A stretch of 64,000 nucleotides of DNA from Xanthomonas citri pv. mangiferaeindicae (GTDB lineage: Bacteria > Pseudomonadota > Gammaproteobacteria > Xanthomonadales > Xanthomonadaceae), in contig CP016836.1 of NCBI GenBank assembly GCA_002240395.1, forward strand, positions 310,001 to 374,000, in the 5' to 3' direction. The notes under the pieces were generated by a model. It was not told the DNA's origin. It worked only from the letters and a program-made list of their open reading frames with translations, and ran no database searches. The position numbers and the translations under genes are program-made. Shown here one piece after another: positions 34,721 to 44,017 of this stretch. Within the stretch, counting starts at the first letter, position 1. Each line of letters opens with the position of its first letter.

Positions 34721-37700
34721 ATGTCGCAATTCTTCATCCACCGCCCGGTCTTTGCCTGGGTGATCGCGCTGTTCATCGTGCTGGGCGGCCTGCTGGCGAT
34801 TCCGAAGCTGCCGATCGCACGCTACCCGTCCGTCGCGCCGCCCTCGGTCACCATCTATGCGACCTATCCCGGGGCGACCCCGCAGACCCTCGACGACTCG
34901 GTGGTCGGTCCGATCGAACGCGAGCTGTCGGGCGTCAAGCACCTGCTCTACTTCGACTCGTCGGTCGACGCCAGCGGCACCGCGCAGATCACCGCGACCT
35001 TCAAGCCGGGCACCGATCCCGAGATGGCCCAGGTCGACGTCCAGAACCGACTCAAGTCGGTGGAGCCCCGCCTGCCCCAGGCGGTGCGCCAGTCCGGCGT
35101 GCAGGTCGAATCGGCTGCCTCAGGCTTTCTGATGATTGTCGGCCTGACCTCGCCCGATGGCCGCTTCGACGAGGTCGCCCTGAACGACTATCTGGCACGC
35201 AACATCGTGCAGGAGTTGCGTCGAATCGACGGCGTGGGTCGCGTCCAGTTGTTCGGCGCTGAGCAGGCCATGCGCATCTGGGTGGACCCGGCAAAGCTCA
35301 CTGCGTTCGGCCTGACCATGGCCGATCTTGCGCGCGCGATCGAACAACAGAACGCGCAGATCGCGCCGGGCCGGATCGGCGACGAACCCGCCCCCGCGAG
35401 CCAGCGGCTGACCGTGCCGCTGACCGTGCAAGGCCAGTTGACCAGCGCGGAGGCGTTCGCGGCCATCGTACTGCGCGCAGGCGCCGACGGCGCCAAGGTC
35501 GTCCTGGCCGACGTGGCGCGGGTCGAGCTGGGCGCGCAGTCCTACGCGTTCGCCAACCGCGAGAATGGAATGGCGGCGACGAGCGCGGCCGTCCAGCTTG
35601 CGCCGGGTGCCAACGCGGTCCGCACGGCGGCGGCGATCCACGCACGCATGGCCGAACTCGCGCCGGCCATGCCCGCCGGGATGGCCTACTCCATTCCGTT
35701 CGACACCGCGCCCTTTGTCCGGATCTCCATCGAAAAGGTCGTGCACACGCTGCTCGAGGCGATGGCACTGGTGTTCGTGGTGATGTACGTGTTCCTGCAG
35801 AACGTCCGCTACACGCTGATCCCGGCGATCGTGGCGCCGATCGCGCTGTTGGGCACCTTCACCGTGATGCTGCTAGCCGGCTTCTCGATCAACACCCTCA
35901 CCATGTTCGGCATGGTGCTGGCGATCGGCATCATCGTCGACGATGCCATCGTCGTGGTCGAGAACGTCGAGCGACTGATGGCGAGCGAAGGCCTGTCGCC
36001 GCGGGAGGCGACCTCGAAGGCCATGAAGGAAATCACCGGCGCCGTGGTGGGCATCACGTTGGTGCTGATCGCCGTCTTCATTCCGATGGCGTTCGGCGCC
36101 GGCTCGGTGGGGGTGATCTACAAACAGTTCACGCTGTCGATGGCGGTCTCGATCGCAGTCTCGGCATTCCTGGCGCTGACGCTGACGCCGGCGCTGTGCG
36201 CCACGCTGCTGCGACCGGTCCCGGCGGGCCATCACGCGCGTCGTGGCGTTTTCGGCGCCTTCAATCGCGGCTTCGAGCGCCTATCGGCCGGCTACGCAGG
36301 CAAGGTGGCCGGGCTGGTGAAGCGCAGCGGCCGCATCATGCTCGTGTTTGCGGCCCTCTGTGTCGTCCTGGTGCTCGGCTTGCGTCATGTGCCGTCCTCC
36401 TTCCTGCCGGAAGAGGACCAGGGCTACTTCATGACCTCGATCCAGTTGCCTACCGGCGCGACGATGGCGCGGACACTGGAGGTCGTCAAAACCTTCGAGG
36501 CGCATGTCGCCTCGCGTCCGGCGATCAAGAGCAACCTGGTCGTCCAGGGATTCAGCTTCGCAGGCTCGGGCCCAATGCCGCCATGGCCTTCACCATGCTC
36601 GCCGATTGGTCCGCGCGTGGCGATGCGACCGCTGCCGGGGAGGCCGCGCTTGCGCAGGACGCGATGGCCGCGACGAGCGAGGGCACGGTGATGAGCCTGA
36701 TGCCGCCCTCGATCGAGGAACTCGGCACCTCGTCGGGCTTCACGATGATGCTGCAGGATCGAGGTGGACGCGGTCAGGCGGCGCTGCTCGACGCACAGGC
36801 TCAACTGCTCAAGCTCGCCGCCGGCAGCAAGGTGGTCGCCGATGTCTACCCCGACGGCCTGCCGCCCGGCGACAGCATCGCGCTGCATATCGACCGTGCG
36901 AAGGCCGAGGCGCTGGGCCTGTCGTTCGACAGCGTCAGCAGCACCCTCTCCGCCGCCATGGGTTCGCTCTACGTCAACGATTTCCCCAATCGCGGCAGGA
37001 TGCAGCAGGTGATCCTGCAGGCGGACGCCAACGCGCGCCTGCACCTGGAAGATGTGCTGGGCCTGCGCGTGCGCAACGCCTCGGGCGGCATGGTGCCGCT
37101 GCGTGAAGTGGTCTCCGCGCAATGGACGGCCGCGCCGCAGCAGATGATGCGATTCCAGGGCTCCCCGGCCGTCCGCATCGCGGGCAGGCCCGCTTCGGGC
37201 GCGTCGAGCGGCTCGGCGATGGCCGAGATGGAGCGCCTGGTCGGACAACTGCCGCAGGGCTACGCCGCGGCCTGGAGCGGGCAATCGCTGCAGGAGCGGC
37301 AGGCCGCGGCCCAGGCACCGCTGCTGGTGCTGCTGTCGGCCCTTGTGGTGTTCCTGGTGTTGGCCGCACTCTACGAAAGCTGGACGATTCCGCTTTCGGT
37401 GATGCTGGTGGTGCCGCTGGGCCTGCTCGGCGCGGTCGCGGCGGTGATGCTGCGCGGCATGCCGAACGACGTGTTCTTCAAGGTCGGCATGATCACGATC
37501 ATCGGGCTGTCGGCCAAGAATGCGATCCTGATCGTCGAGTTCGCCCGCCAGCTGCATGCCGAAGGCCGGAGTCTGGCCGACGCGGCGATCACCGCGGCGC
37601 GGCTGCGCTTTCGGCCGATCCTGATGACCTCGCTGGCATTCGCGCTCGGCGTCGTGCCACTGATGCTGGCCTCGGGCGCCAGCGCCGAGACCCAGCGCGC

Positions 37701-37851
37701 GATCGGCACCGGCGTCTTCGGCGGCATGGTCAGCGGCACGGTCCTGGCGGTGTTCTTCGTGCCGGTCTTCTTCGTCGCGGTGCTGGGCGCACGTGAGCGG
37801 ATTGCCGCCTGGCGCGCGCGCCGAGCCGCGCCTGCGGTGCCGCCGGTCTAA
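34721..37851 (+). pseudogene. RND efflux pump (AcrB/MexB type), broken by one-base frameshift
   Basis: Restored, this would be a 1043-residue inner-membrane proton/drug antiporter of normal AcrB length. The first frame (34721-36691) reads MSQFFIHRPVFAWVIALFIV through IGIIVDDAIVVVENVERLM, with the paired proton-relay Asp residues near 406. The second frame resumes with NAAMAFTMLADW and holds LSAKNAILIVEFA with the relay Lys. The frame changes at 36571-36573, where GGGCCCAATGCC needs one more C to read SGPNAAMAF. This is a single missing base, so either a recent inactivation or a consensus error. It follows the adaptor gene by 10 bases and is divergent from its likely two-component regulator. 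Expected cargo: amphiphilic drugs. Confidence 0.9.
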
Positions 37852-37954
37852 CGCGTCTGGGGTGTCAGCGGAAGCGGAGCGCCCCATGCCCTACCGGCAT
37901 CGCCCCTGCCCGCGACCTATCGCCGCCGCGCTGGCGCTCGCGTCGGCGACGGGC

Positions 37955-38641
37955 TCAGGCCTGCCCGCCCAGGATGTTCACGGTGACCGCGATGACGAAC
38001 ATGTTGAAGAAGAACGCGATCACACTGTGCAACAGCGCGATCCGCCGTAGCGTGCGGCTGGTGATCTGCACATCGGACACCTGGAAGGTCATGCCAAGCA
38101 CCAGGGCGAAGTAGGCGAAATCCCAGTAATCGGGGGCCTTGTCGCCGGGGAAATCGAGGCCGCGATGGTCGTCGCCATAATCTCCATAGAACCCATGCGC
38201 ATAGTGCAGCGCGAACATGACATTCATGAACAACCAGGACAGCACGATGCTGCTGCCCGCGATACCAATCGACGCGATCCCCCCGGATTTTCCCGCCGAC
38301 AGTTCGGTGCCCAGCGCCACCATCAAGATCGCGACCAGCCCGATCGCGCTCCACAGAATGCCCCAGCGGCCCGCATCCTGACGCACGGCGACCTCGCGCA
38401 TGCGCTCGGGACCGGCGGTATCGAACAACCGCCATGCCGCACCCAGGAACACCAGCGCACCGACGTCGAACCCCAGCAACAGCGCAACCGGCCACCGGGC
38501 CCCGACCAGCAGGCAGCCGGCACAGGCTGCAACGAACACCGCCGTCGCAAGGCTCAGCCGCGGCCGGGCGGTGAACGTCTGAAACGGGCGCCAGCGCGTG
38601 CGGGAATGCGCGTGCGGGGGCCTATGCGGTTGTCTGCTCAC
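37955..38641 (-). CDS. DUF1345 membrane protein
   Basis: A 228-residue protein with five or six hydrophobic helices. The pattern matches DUF1345: ALLLGFDVGALVFLGAAW, SWLFMNVMFALHYAHGFYG, DYWDFAYFALVLGMTFQVSDV and SVIAFFFNMFVIAVTVNI. Function unknown; members are inner-membrane proteins of about 220 residues. It converges on the RND gene. No operon partner is visible. Confidence 0.85.
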   Translation of the reverse strand: MSRQPHRPPHAHSRTRWRPFQTFTARPRLSLATAVFVAACAGCLLVGARWPVALLLGFDVGALVFLGAAWRLFDTAGPERMREVAVRQDAGRWGILWSAIGLVAILMVALGTELSAGKSGGIASIGIAGSSIVLSWLFMNVMFALHYAHGFYGDYGDDHRGLDFPGDKAPDYWDFAYFALVLGMTFQVSDVQITSRTLRRIALLHSVIAFFFNMFVIAVTVNILGGQA

Positions 38642-38964
38642 GTCTGCCTCTGCCGGTGGTTGCCGACCGCTGGAACCACTTTGACCAGGGGCGGCGGCGA
38701 TCGATCACGGTCGCCAGCATGCGCGCTCCGAGGCTGACGCGCACGGCCCCATAGGTGCTCTTCAGACGGAAGCGGGCAGGCACTCCCGTCTGGCCGAATG
38801 CGCCAGATGCGCACGTGTGCCAAGGCCGTACAACGTCCCTCCGGACGGGCCTCGACTCGCCGCTGGCAGCACATCCGGGACCCAGTTGTGCGCAGCCATG
38901 GCGCAGCTGGCATGATCGCCTCGCCAACGCCCTCTCCTGCCCGTTGCCTTGTCGCGAGGTGTCT
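38642..38964. other. intergenic stretch, no confident gene
   Basis: A 323-base gap between two divergent genes. It holds one inverted repeat, CAGACGG (38763-38769) with CCGTCTG (38786-38792). A minus-strand open frame through 38622-38927 contains FRLKSTYGAVRVSLGARML, but with no good start or known family I do not call it a gene. Promoters of the two flanking genes must lie here; no consensus pair stands out. Confidence 0.5.
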
Positions 38965-39393
38965 ATGGAAACGATGGAACTGCACCGCGGCCGATTGATC
39001 GATCACCTGCAACTCGTGGTGCGCGATCTGGCCGCCAGCCGCCGCTTCTACCAAGCGGTATTCGACAGCATCGGCATTCCGATCGCCGGCGAGGGCCCGG
39101 ACTACTTCTGGGCCGATGAACTGTTCATCTCCACCGCCAGCAGCCAAGCCGCCGCCGGTCAGCTGACCGGTCGGCATCACCTCGCCTTCCAAGCGCGCGA
39201 TCCCGCGACCGTCGACGCCTTCCACACTGCCGCCATCGCGGCGGGCGGCACCGATAACGGCCCGCCCGGCGAGCGCCCCTACCACCCGGGGTATTACGGC
39301 GCCTTCGTGCTCGATCCCGACGGCAACAACATCGAAGTCGTCTATCACGGCCCGGCCACCTATAGCGCAGACTCGATCAAGGTCACGTTCTGA
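38965..39393 (+). CDS. VOC-family (glyoxalase-like) protein
   Basis: A 142-residue protein of the vicinal-oxygen-chelate fold with two beta-alpha-beta-beta-beta modules. HLQLVVRDLAASRRFYQAVF opens the first; GRHHLAFQARD and GAFVLDPDGNNIEVVYH close the second, with His and Glu at the usual metal positions. Such proteins are dioxygenases, lyases or resistance proteins; the substrate cannot be read. ATG 38965 has GAGGT 5 bases upstream. Monocistronic as far as visible. Confidence 0.85.
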   Translation: METMELHRGRLIDHLQLVVRDLAASRRFYQAVFDSIGIPIAGEGPDYFWADELFISTASSQAAAGQLTGRHHLAFQARDPATVDAFHTAAIAAGGTDNGPPGERPYHPGYYGAFVLDPDGNNIEVVYHGPATYSADSIKVTF

Positions 39394-39474
39394 GCTAGAC
39401 CGCGCGCGACCTACGGCATTGCCTACCGCGACATCGGCGGCGGGCGCGTCATCGCCGACTATTGGCAATCGGTC

Positions 39475-40923
39475 CTAGCGCGCCACGGCATCAGCCGGAT
39501 CATGCGCAAGCGCTGCATAGCCCCGTTCGATCGCATCGACGATGGTCGGCGCCTCTGCCACACCTGCGAACACTTCCCGCAGCGCCAGGAACCGCGCCAC
39601 ATCGGCATGCGCGTCGCCGGTCGCCTCTCGACCGATATTCGCCAAGATGTCGGCCATCGGGTCGACCAGCGCGACGCCGGCGTGGGCCTGCCGCCGCACG
39701 AAATGCATCCAGGCGGCGATCGGCAGGCACAGGCGATCGATGGATCGGCCGGCCGCCAGCGCATCGCGGATCGTGCCGAGCAGGCGCACGGGCAGTTTCT
39801 GGCTGCCGTCCCAGGCGATCTGGGCCAGACGATGGGCGATGGCCGGATTGCGGAAGCGCGCCAGGATCGCGTCGATGTAGGCGTCCAGGTCCAACGCGGC
39901 CGGGACGGTCAGTGTCGGCGCGATGTCTTCGCGCATCAGTCTCGCGACGAAGGCGGCCAGGCCGGGATGGCGCATCGCGTCGGCGACGGTTTCGATGTCC
40001 AGCAGCAGGCCGAGGTAGGCAAGCGCGCTGTGCGGGCCGTTGAGCAGGCGCAGCTTGGCGCGGTCGAAGCCGGCGATGTCGTCGCTGAGGGTCACGCCGA
40101 CCCGTTCCAGCGGCGGGCGCCCGTTGCAGAAGTGGTCCTCCACGACCCACTGCGTGTAGGGCTCGCGCTGGACTGGCCAGGCATCCTCCAGGCCGAGCGC
40201 ATCGGCCACGCGGGTGCGCAACTTGTCGTCGGTGGCCGGGGTGATGCTGTCGACCATCGAGCGCGGAAACGCGACCTCGGCGTCGATCCACGCGGCGAGC
40301 GCCGGGTCGGTACGTTCGGCGAACGCGAGCACGGCGCGACGCAGGCGCACGCCATTGTCGGCAAGGTTGTCGCAACTGAGCACGGTGTACGGTGCCAGCC
40401 CGGCTGCGCGACGACGCGCGAGGCCGGCGACGACATGGCCGATCGCACTGACCGGCGCGTCGGGCGTCGCGAGGTCGTGGACGATGTCGGGATGGCTGAG
40501 GTCCAGGCCGTCGCCGGCCAGGCAGTAGCCTTTCTCGGTCACGGTCAGCGTGACCAGACGGACGGCAGGATCGGCGAGGCGCGCGAGCACGGCCGCGGCC
40601 TCGTCGCGGGCGCATAGCACTTCGCGCAGTGCGCCGATGACGCGCAGTCGTGGCGTCTGCCCCAGGATCGCAAGCGTGTACAAGCCGTCCTGCGGACGCA
40701 GCGCGTCGCGCACATCGGGGTTGCGCAGCGACACCGCACACACGGCCCAGTTGGGGTCGAGCGCCAGCGCATCGTCGAAGTACACCACCTGGTGTGCACG
40801 ATGGAAGGCGCCCGCCCCCAGATGCACGATGCCGATCCGGGTCGCGGCGCGATCGAAGGTCGGCCGCGCGACCGCGGGTGGCAGCGTTGCGAGCAGGGTC
40901 TCGGACAGTCGGCCCCGGCTCAT
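39475..40923 (-). CDS. uxuB: fructuronate reductase (mannitol dehydrogenase family)
   Basis: A 482-residue cytoplasmic NAD-dependent polyol dehydrogenase. The N-terminal Rossmann segment reads RIGIVHLGAGAFHRAHQVVYFDD; the domain junction carries SMVDSITPATDD, EPYTQWVVEDHF and the catalytic KLRLLNGPHSALAYLG (Lys, Asn, His). In this context it reduces D-fructuronate to D-mannonate, linking UxaC and ManD. The family also includes mannitol dehydrogenases, so the UxuB assignment rests partly on the neighbours. It overlaps the GH43 stop by 4 bases and is last in the leftward operon. Confidence 0.9.
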   Translation of the reverse strand: MSRGRLSETLLATLPPAVARPTFDRAATRIGIVHLGAGAFHRAHQVVYFDDALALDPNWAVCAVSLRNPDVRDALRPQDGLYTLAILGQTPRLRVIGALREVLCARDEAAAVLARLADPAVRLVTLTVTEKGYCLAGDGLDLSHPDIVHDLATPDAPVSAIGHVVAGLARRRAAGLAPYTVLSCDNLADNGVRLRRAVLAFAERTDPALAAWIDAEVAFPRSMVDSITPATDDKLRTRVADALGLEDAWPVQREPYTQWVVEDHFCNGRPPLERVGVTLSDDIAGFDRAKLRLLNGPHSALAYLGLLLDIETVADAMRHPGLAAFVARLMREDIAPTLTVPAALDLDAYIDAILARFRNPAIAHRLAQIAWDGSQKLPVRLLGTIRDALAAGRSIDRLCLPIAAWMHFVRRQAHAGVALVDPMADILANIGREATGDAHADVARFLALREVFAGVAEAPTIVDAIERGYAALAHDPADAVAR

Positions 40924-42650
40924 CGTTCGTCGCGCGCGTACGGGCCCAGGGTGACGCCGACGAAGCCGCCGGCATGGTCGGTGCTCAGCAAGGTGGCGTC
41001 GGCATCGCGCAGCAGCCATTGCCAGTCGCCGTCGTCGGCGGCCCACGCGAACCCGATGCGTCCCGCATCGCCGGCCACCTTCAGCCGCAGATCCGCGGCC
41101 CGCGCGATGGTGTGCTGCGCGATGATCCGTGCCGGCTGATCGACACCGGCCGCCCGTTCGACGAACACCACGGCGCCATCGTCGGCATCGCGCCGCACAC
41201 CGAGCAGGTACCAGTGATTGCCGCTCTGGAATGCGGCGAGCCCGCCCACGATGCCTGCGGCCGGTATCGCCAGTGCGGTGCTGGCCTCGAAGCCGAGATG
41301 CTGCTGGCGGCGTGCGAGGAACGAGGGGTTGCCCAGCGTGTCCAGGCCGTCACGTCCGGGGTGGATCGCAAGCTTCCCGGAGCGGGAGGCGAGATCGGCC
41401 CAGTCGCGCTTGGGCACGCGTACGAACATCCATGCCGGGTCGAGCACGGGCCCGTCGAATTCGTCGCGCCAGGTGAAGTTGCCGCTCATCGGCGCCTGAT
41501 CGGCCTCGCGTGACATCCACGATGGCGCGGGCAGCGCATAGGGAATCGGCGTGTCCGGCGGCAGGATCGTCGGCCAGCCGTCGGTCCAGGTCACCGGCAG
41601 CAGGAACGTCTCGCGCCCGGTGTTGTAGTGGCGCACGTCGTAGTTGCGGCTGGCCAGGAACACCGCCCACCAGCTGCCGTCCGGTCCCTGGACCAGATCG
41701 GCGTGGCCGGCGTTGGTCACCGGCAACGCCCGCTCGGGCGGCAGGTCGCGCTGGGTCAGGATCGGATTGTTTTCGTACGGCGTGTAGGGTCCCCAGACGT
41801 CGCGGCTGCGCAGAATCACCTGCGAATGTTGCGGGCCGGTGCCGCCTTCGGCGTTGTTGAGGTAGTACCAGCCGTCGACCTTGTACAGGTGCGGGCCCTC
41901 GATCCAGATCGGGTTGTCTTCGGGTTTGACGCCGCCGTCGATCAACACCTTGCGTGGACCGAACGGCGTCAGCGTCGCGATGTCGATCGCCTGCAGCCAG
42001 ATGGCGCGGTGGCCGTCGTAGCGCACCGGGCCGTCCGGCGCATCGTTGTTGAGGAGGTAGGCACGGCCGTCGTCGTCGAAGAACAGCGACGGGTCGATGC
42101 CGCCGATGCCGGGCAGCCAGACCGGGTCCGACCAGGGCCCCGCCGGATCGGTGGCGGTGACGATGAAGTTGCCGCCGGCATCGACCGCGGTATTGACCAC
42201 ATAGAACGTGCCGTCGTGATACTCGATCGTCGGCGCGAACACGCCGCGCGACAGGCCCAGGCCGTCGAAGTCGAGCTGGTCGGGACGATGGATCGCATTG
42301 CCGATCTGGGTCCAGTGCACCAGATCCTCGCTTTCGAAGATCGGGATGCCCGGGAAGTAGGTGAAGGTCGACGCGACCAGGTAGAACTTCCCGTTGGCCG
42401 CGACGATGCTCGGATCGGAATGGAAGCCGGCGAGGATCGGGTTGCGGAACTGACCAGCCGGCGGCGGCGCCTCGAACGCACGGTCGCTTCCGCTGTACTC
42501 GAACCAGTCGAACAGCACGGGCTCGGGATCGGGCCAGTCCGCGGCGACGACCGGCGCCGCGACGATCGCGACCAGCAGGCCGGCCGCAAGTGCGCGCAAC
42601 CAGCCATGCGGGGAGACGCGTGGGGACGGCCCCGTTGTCGGCGCGCCCAT
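40920..42650 (-). CDS. GH43 glycosidase with C-terminal beta-sandwich, secreted
   Basis: A 576-residue protein with a signal peptide (WLRALAAGLLVAIVAAPVVA). The propeller carries all three GH43 acids: Asp in AGFHSDPSIV, Asp in GGIDPSLFFDD and Glu in IWIEGPHLYK. The C-terminal ~180 residues (FTWRDEFDGPVLDPAWMFVR onward) form the accessory beta-sandwich seen in subfamilies with xylosidase or arabinofuranosidase activity. The ATG at 42650 overlaps the ManD stop (TGATG); an upstream GTG at 42662 is less likely. Being exported, it would trim xylo-oligomers in the periplasm, unlike the cytoplasmic GH43 at 6236. Confidence 0.9.
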   Translation of the reverse strand: MGAPTTGPSPRVSPHGWLRALAAGLLVAIVAAPVVAADWPDPEPVLFDWFEYSGSDRAFEAPPPAGQFRNPILAGFHSDPSIVAANGKFYLVASTFTYFPGIPIFESEDLVHWTQIGNAIHRPDQLDFDGLGLSRGVFAPTIEYHDGTFYVVNTAVDAGGNFIVTATDPAGPWSDPVWLPGIGGIDPSLFFDDDGRAYLLNNDAPDGPVRYDGHRAIWLQAIDIATLTPFGPRKVLIDGGVKPEDNPIWIEGPHLYKVDGWYYLNNAEGGTGPQHSQVILRSRDVWGPYTPYENNPILTQRDLPPERALPVTNAGHADLVQGPDGSWWAVFLASRNYDVRHYNTGRETFLLPVTWTDGWPTILPPDTPIPYALPAPSWMSREADQAPMSGNFTWRDEFDGPVLDPAWMFVRVPKRDWADLASRSGKLAIHPGRDGLDTLGNPSFLARRQQHLGFEASTALAIPAAGIVGGLAAFQSGNHWYLLGVRRDADDGAVVFVERAAGVDQPARIIAQHTIARAADLRLKVAGDAGRIGFAWAADDGDWQWLLRDADATLLSTDHAGGFVGVTLGPYARDER

Positions 42651-43903
42651 CACCAGTCCCACATCCCGCCGTCTTCCAGGCGCGCGACCGGCAGTTGCTT
42701 GGGCGTGTACGGGTACTTCGCGGCCAGCGCCTCGTCGATGTCGACGCCGTGCCCGGGCGTGTCGCCCACATGCAGCCGGCCGGCGCGGAATGCGTAATCG
42801 TGTGGGAACACTGCCAGGATCTCCTCGCCATGGAACATGTATTCCTGGATGCCGAAATTCGGCACCCAGGTATCGAAATGCAGCGCCGCGCCCATCGTGA
42901 CCGGCGACAGGTCGGTCGCGCCGTGGAAGCCGGTGCGCACCTGGTGCAGGCCGGCGAAATCGGCGAGCCGACGGATGTGGGTGATGCCGCCGCCGTGGAC
43001 GATCGTCGTGCGGATGTAGTCGATCAACTGCCGCTCGATCAGGTGCTTGCAGTCCCAGATCGAGTTGAACACCTCGCCCACCGCGAGCGGGGTGACCGAA
43101 TGCTGGCGGATCAGTTCGAACGAAGCTTGATGCTCAGCCGGGGTCGCATCCTCGAGCCAGAACAGCCGATAGGGCTCGACATCGCGGGCCAGGCGCGCCG
43201 CTTCGATGGGCGAGAGCCGATGATGGACGTCGTGCAACAGCTCGACCGTGTTGCCGTGGTCGGCGCGCAACTGCTCGAACAGCCTCGGTGCCGTCTCCAG
43301 GTAGCGCGGCGTGTTCCAAACGGTCTCGGCCGGCAATTCGCTTTCGGCCGGCTCGTAGGGTTTTCCGGCTGTGGAGATGCCGTAGGCCTTCTTGACGCCC
43401 GGCACGCCGCACTGGGCGCGCACGGCGAGGAAACCGCGTTCGAGATACATGCCGACCTCGTCGCTGGCCTCGGCAATGTCGCGGCCGTTGGCATGCGCAT
43501 AGACCAGCGCGCCCTCGCGCGAGCGGCCGCCGAGCAACTGATACAGCGGCATACCGGCCATCTTGCCCAGGATGTCCCACAGCGCGACATCGACCGCGGC
43601 AATCGCGGTCATCGTCACCGGCCCGCGCCGCCAATACGCACCGCGGTACAGGAACTGCCATAGATCCTCGATGCGGCCGGCATCGCGGCCGATCAGATTC
43701 GGCACCACGTGGTCCTGCAGGTAGGCTGCGACCGCGAGCTCGCGGCCGTTGAGCGTGGCATCGCCCAGGCCGTAGATGCCCGAGCGGGTGACGATCTTGA
43801 GCGTGACGAAGTTGCGGCCGGGACAGGTGACGATGACGCGTGCCTCGACGATCTCGCGATCGTGACGGCTGCTGTGACGGCTGCGTTCGGTGTGGACGGA
43901 CAT
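42650..43903 (-). CDS. manD: D-mannonate dehydratase, enolase-superfamily (ManD)
   Basis: A 417-residue enolase-superfamily protein converting D-mannonate to 2-keto-3-deoxygluconate. Features: EARVIVTCPGRNFVTLKI at the start of the capping domain, RRGPVTMTAIAAVDVALWD, metal ligands in LLHDVHHRL, WLEDATPAEHQ and AVGEVFNS, and a barrel end GFHGATDLSPVTMGAALH. The His in HDVHHR is the expected catalytic base. This replaces the non-homologous UxuA used by enterobacteria. The start at 43903 is chosen to leave a short N-terminus; ATG 43945 is possible. It heads the ManD / GH43 / UxuB group, with a REP hairpin between it and the esterase. Confidence 0.93.
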   Translation of the reverse strand: MSVHTERSRHSSRHDREIVEARVIVTCPGRNFVTLKIVTRSGIYGLGDATLNGRELAVAAYLQDHVVPNLIGRDAGRIEDLWQFLYRGAYWRRGPVTMTAIAAVDVALWDILGKMAGMPLYQLLGGRSREGALVYAHANGRDIAEASDEVGMYLERGFLAVRAQCGVPGVKKAYGISTAGKPYEPAESELPAETVWNTPRYLETAPRLFEQLRADHGNTVELLHDVHHRLSPIEAARLARDVEPYRLFWLEDATPAEHQASFELIRQHSVTPLAVGEVFNSIWDCKHLIERQLIDYIRTTIVHGGGITHIRRLADFAGLHQVRTGFHGATDLSPVTMGAALHFDTWVPNFGIQEYMFHGEEILAVFPHDYAFRAGRLHVGDTPGHGVDIDEALAAKYPYTPKQLPVARLEDGGMWDW

Positions 43904-43960
43904 GTGGGCGGCTCTGGATGCGATGGTGGTGGCGGATGAGGGCATCTGCCGCGCCTGCGA

Positions 43961-44008
43961 CGGGCCCCCATCCGCCTTCGGCACCTTCCCCCGCACGCGG
44001 GGGGAAGG
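43961..44008 (-). repeat. REP-like hairpin between esterase and manD
   Basis: CCTTCCCCC (43984-43992) pairs with GGGGGAAGG (44000-44008); on the minus strand it is followed by a small GCC-GAA-GGC hairpin and a GGATGGGGGC tail, as in the other family members. It lies 9 bases beyond the esterase stop, inside the leftward xylan operon, where it might act as an mRNA-stabilising or attenuating structure. Confidence 0.6.
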
Positions 44009-44017
44009 CTCTGGATG

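Noticed and set aside
38622..38927. A 101-codon minus-strand open frame upstream of the DUF1345 gene
   Set aside because: No plausible ribosome-binding site, no family resemblance, and composition like other chance frames.
39394..39474. Remnant of a coding sequence (AYRDIGGGRVIADYW) between the VOC and uxuB genes
   Set aside because: It resembles the end of a SnoaL-like protein but is too short, has no start, and could be chance.
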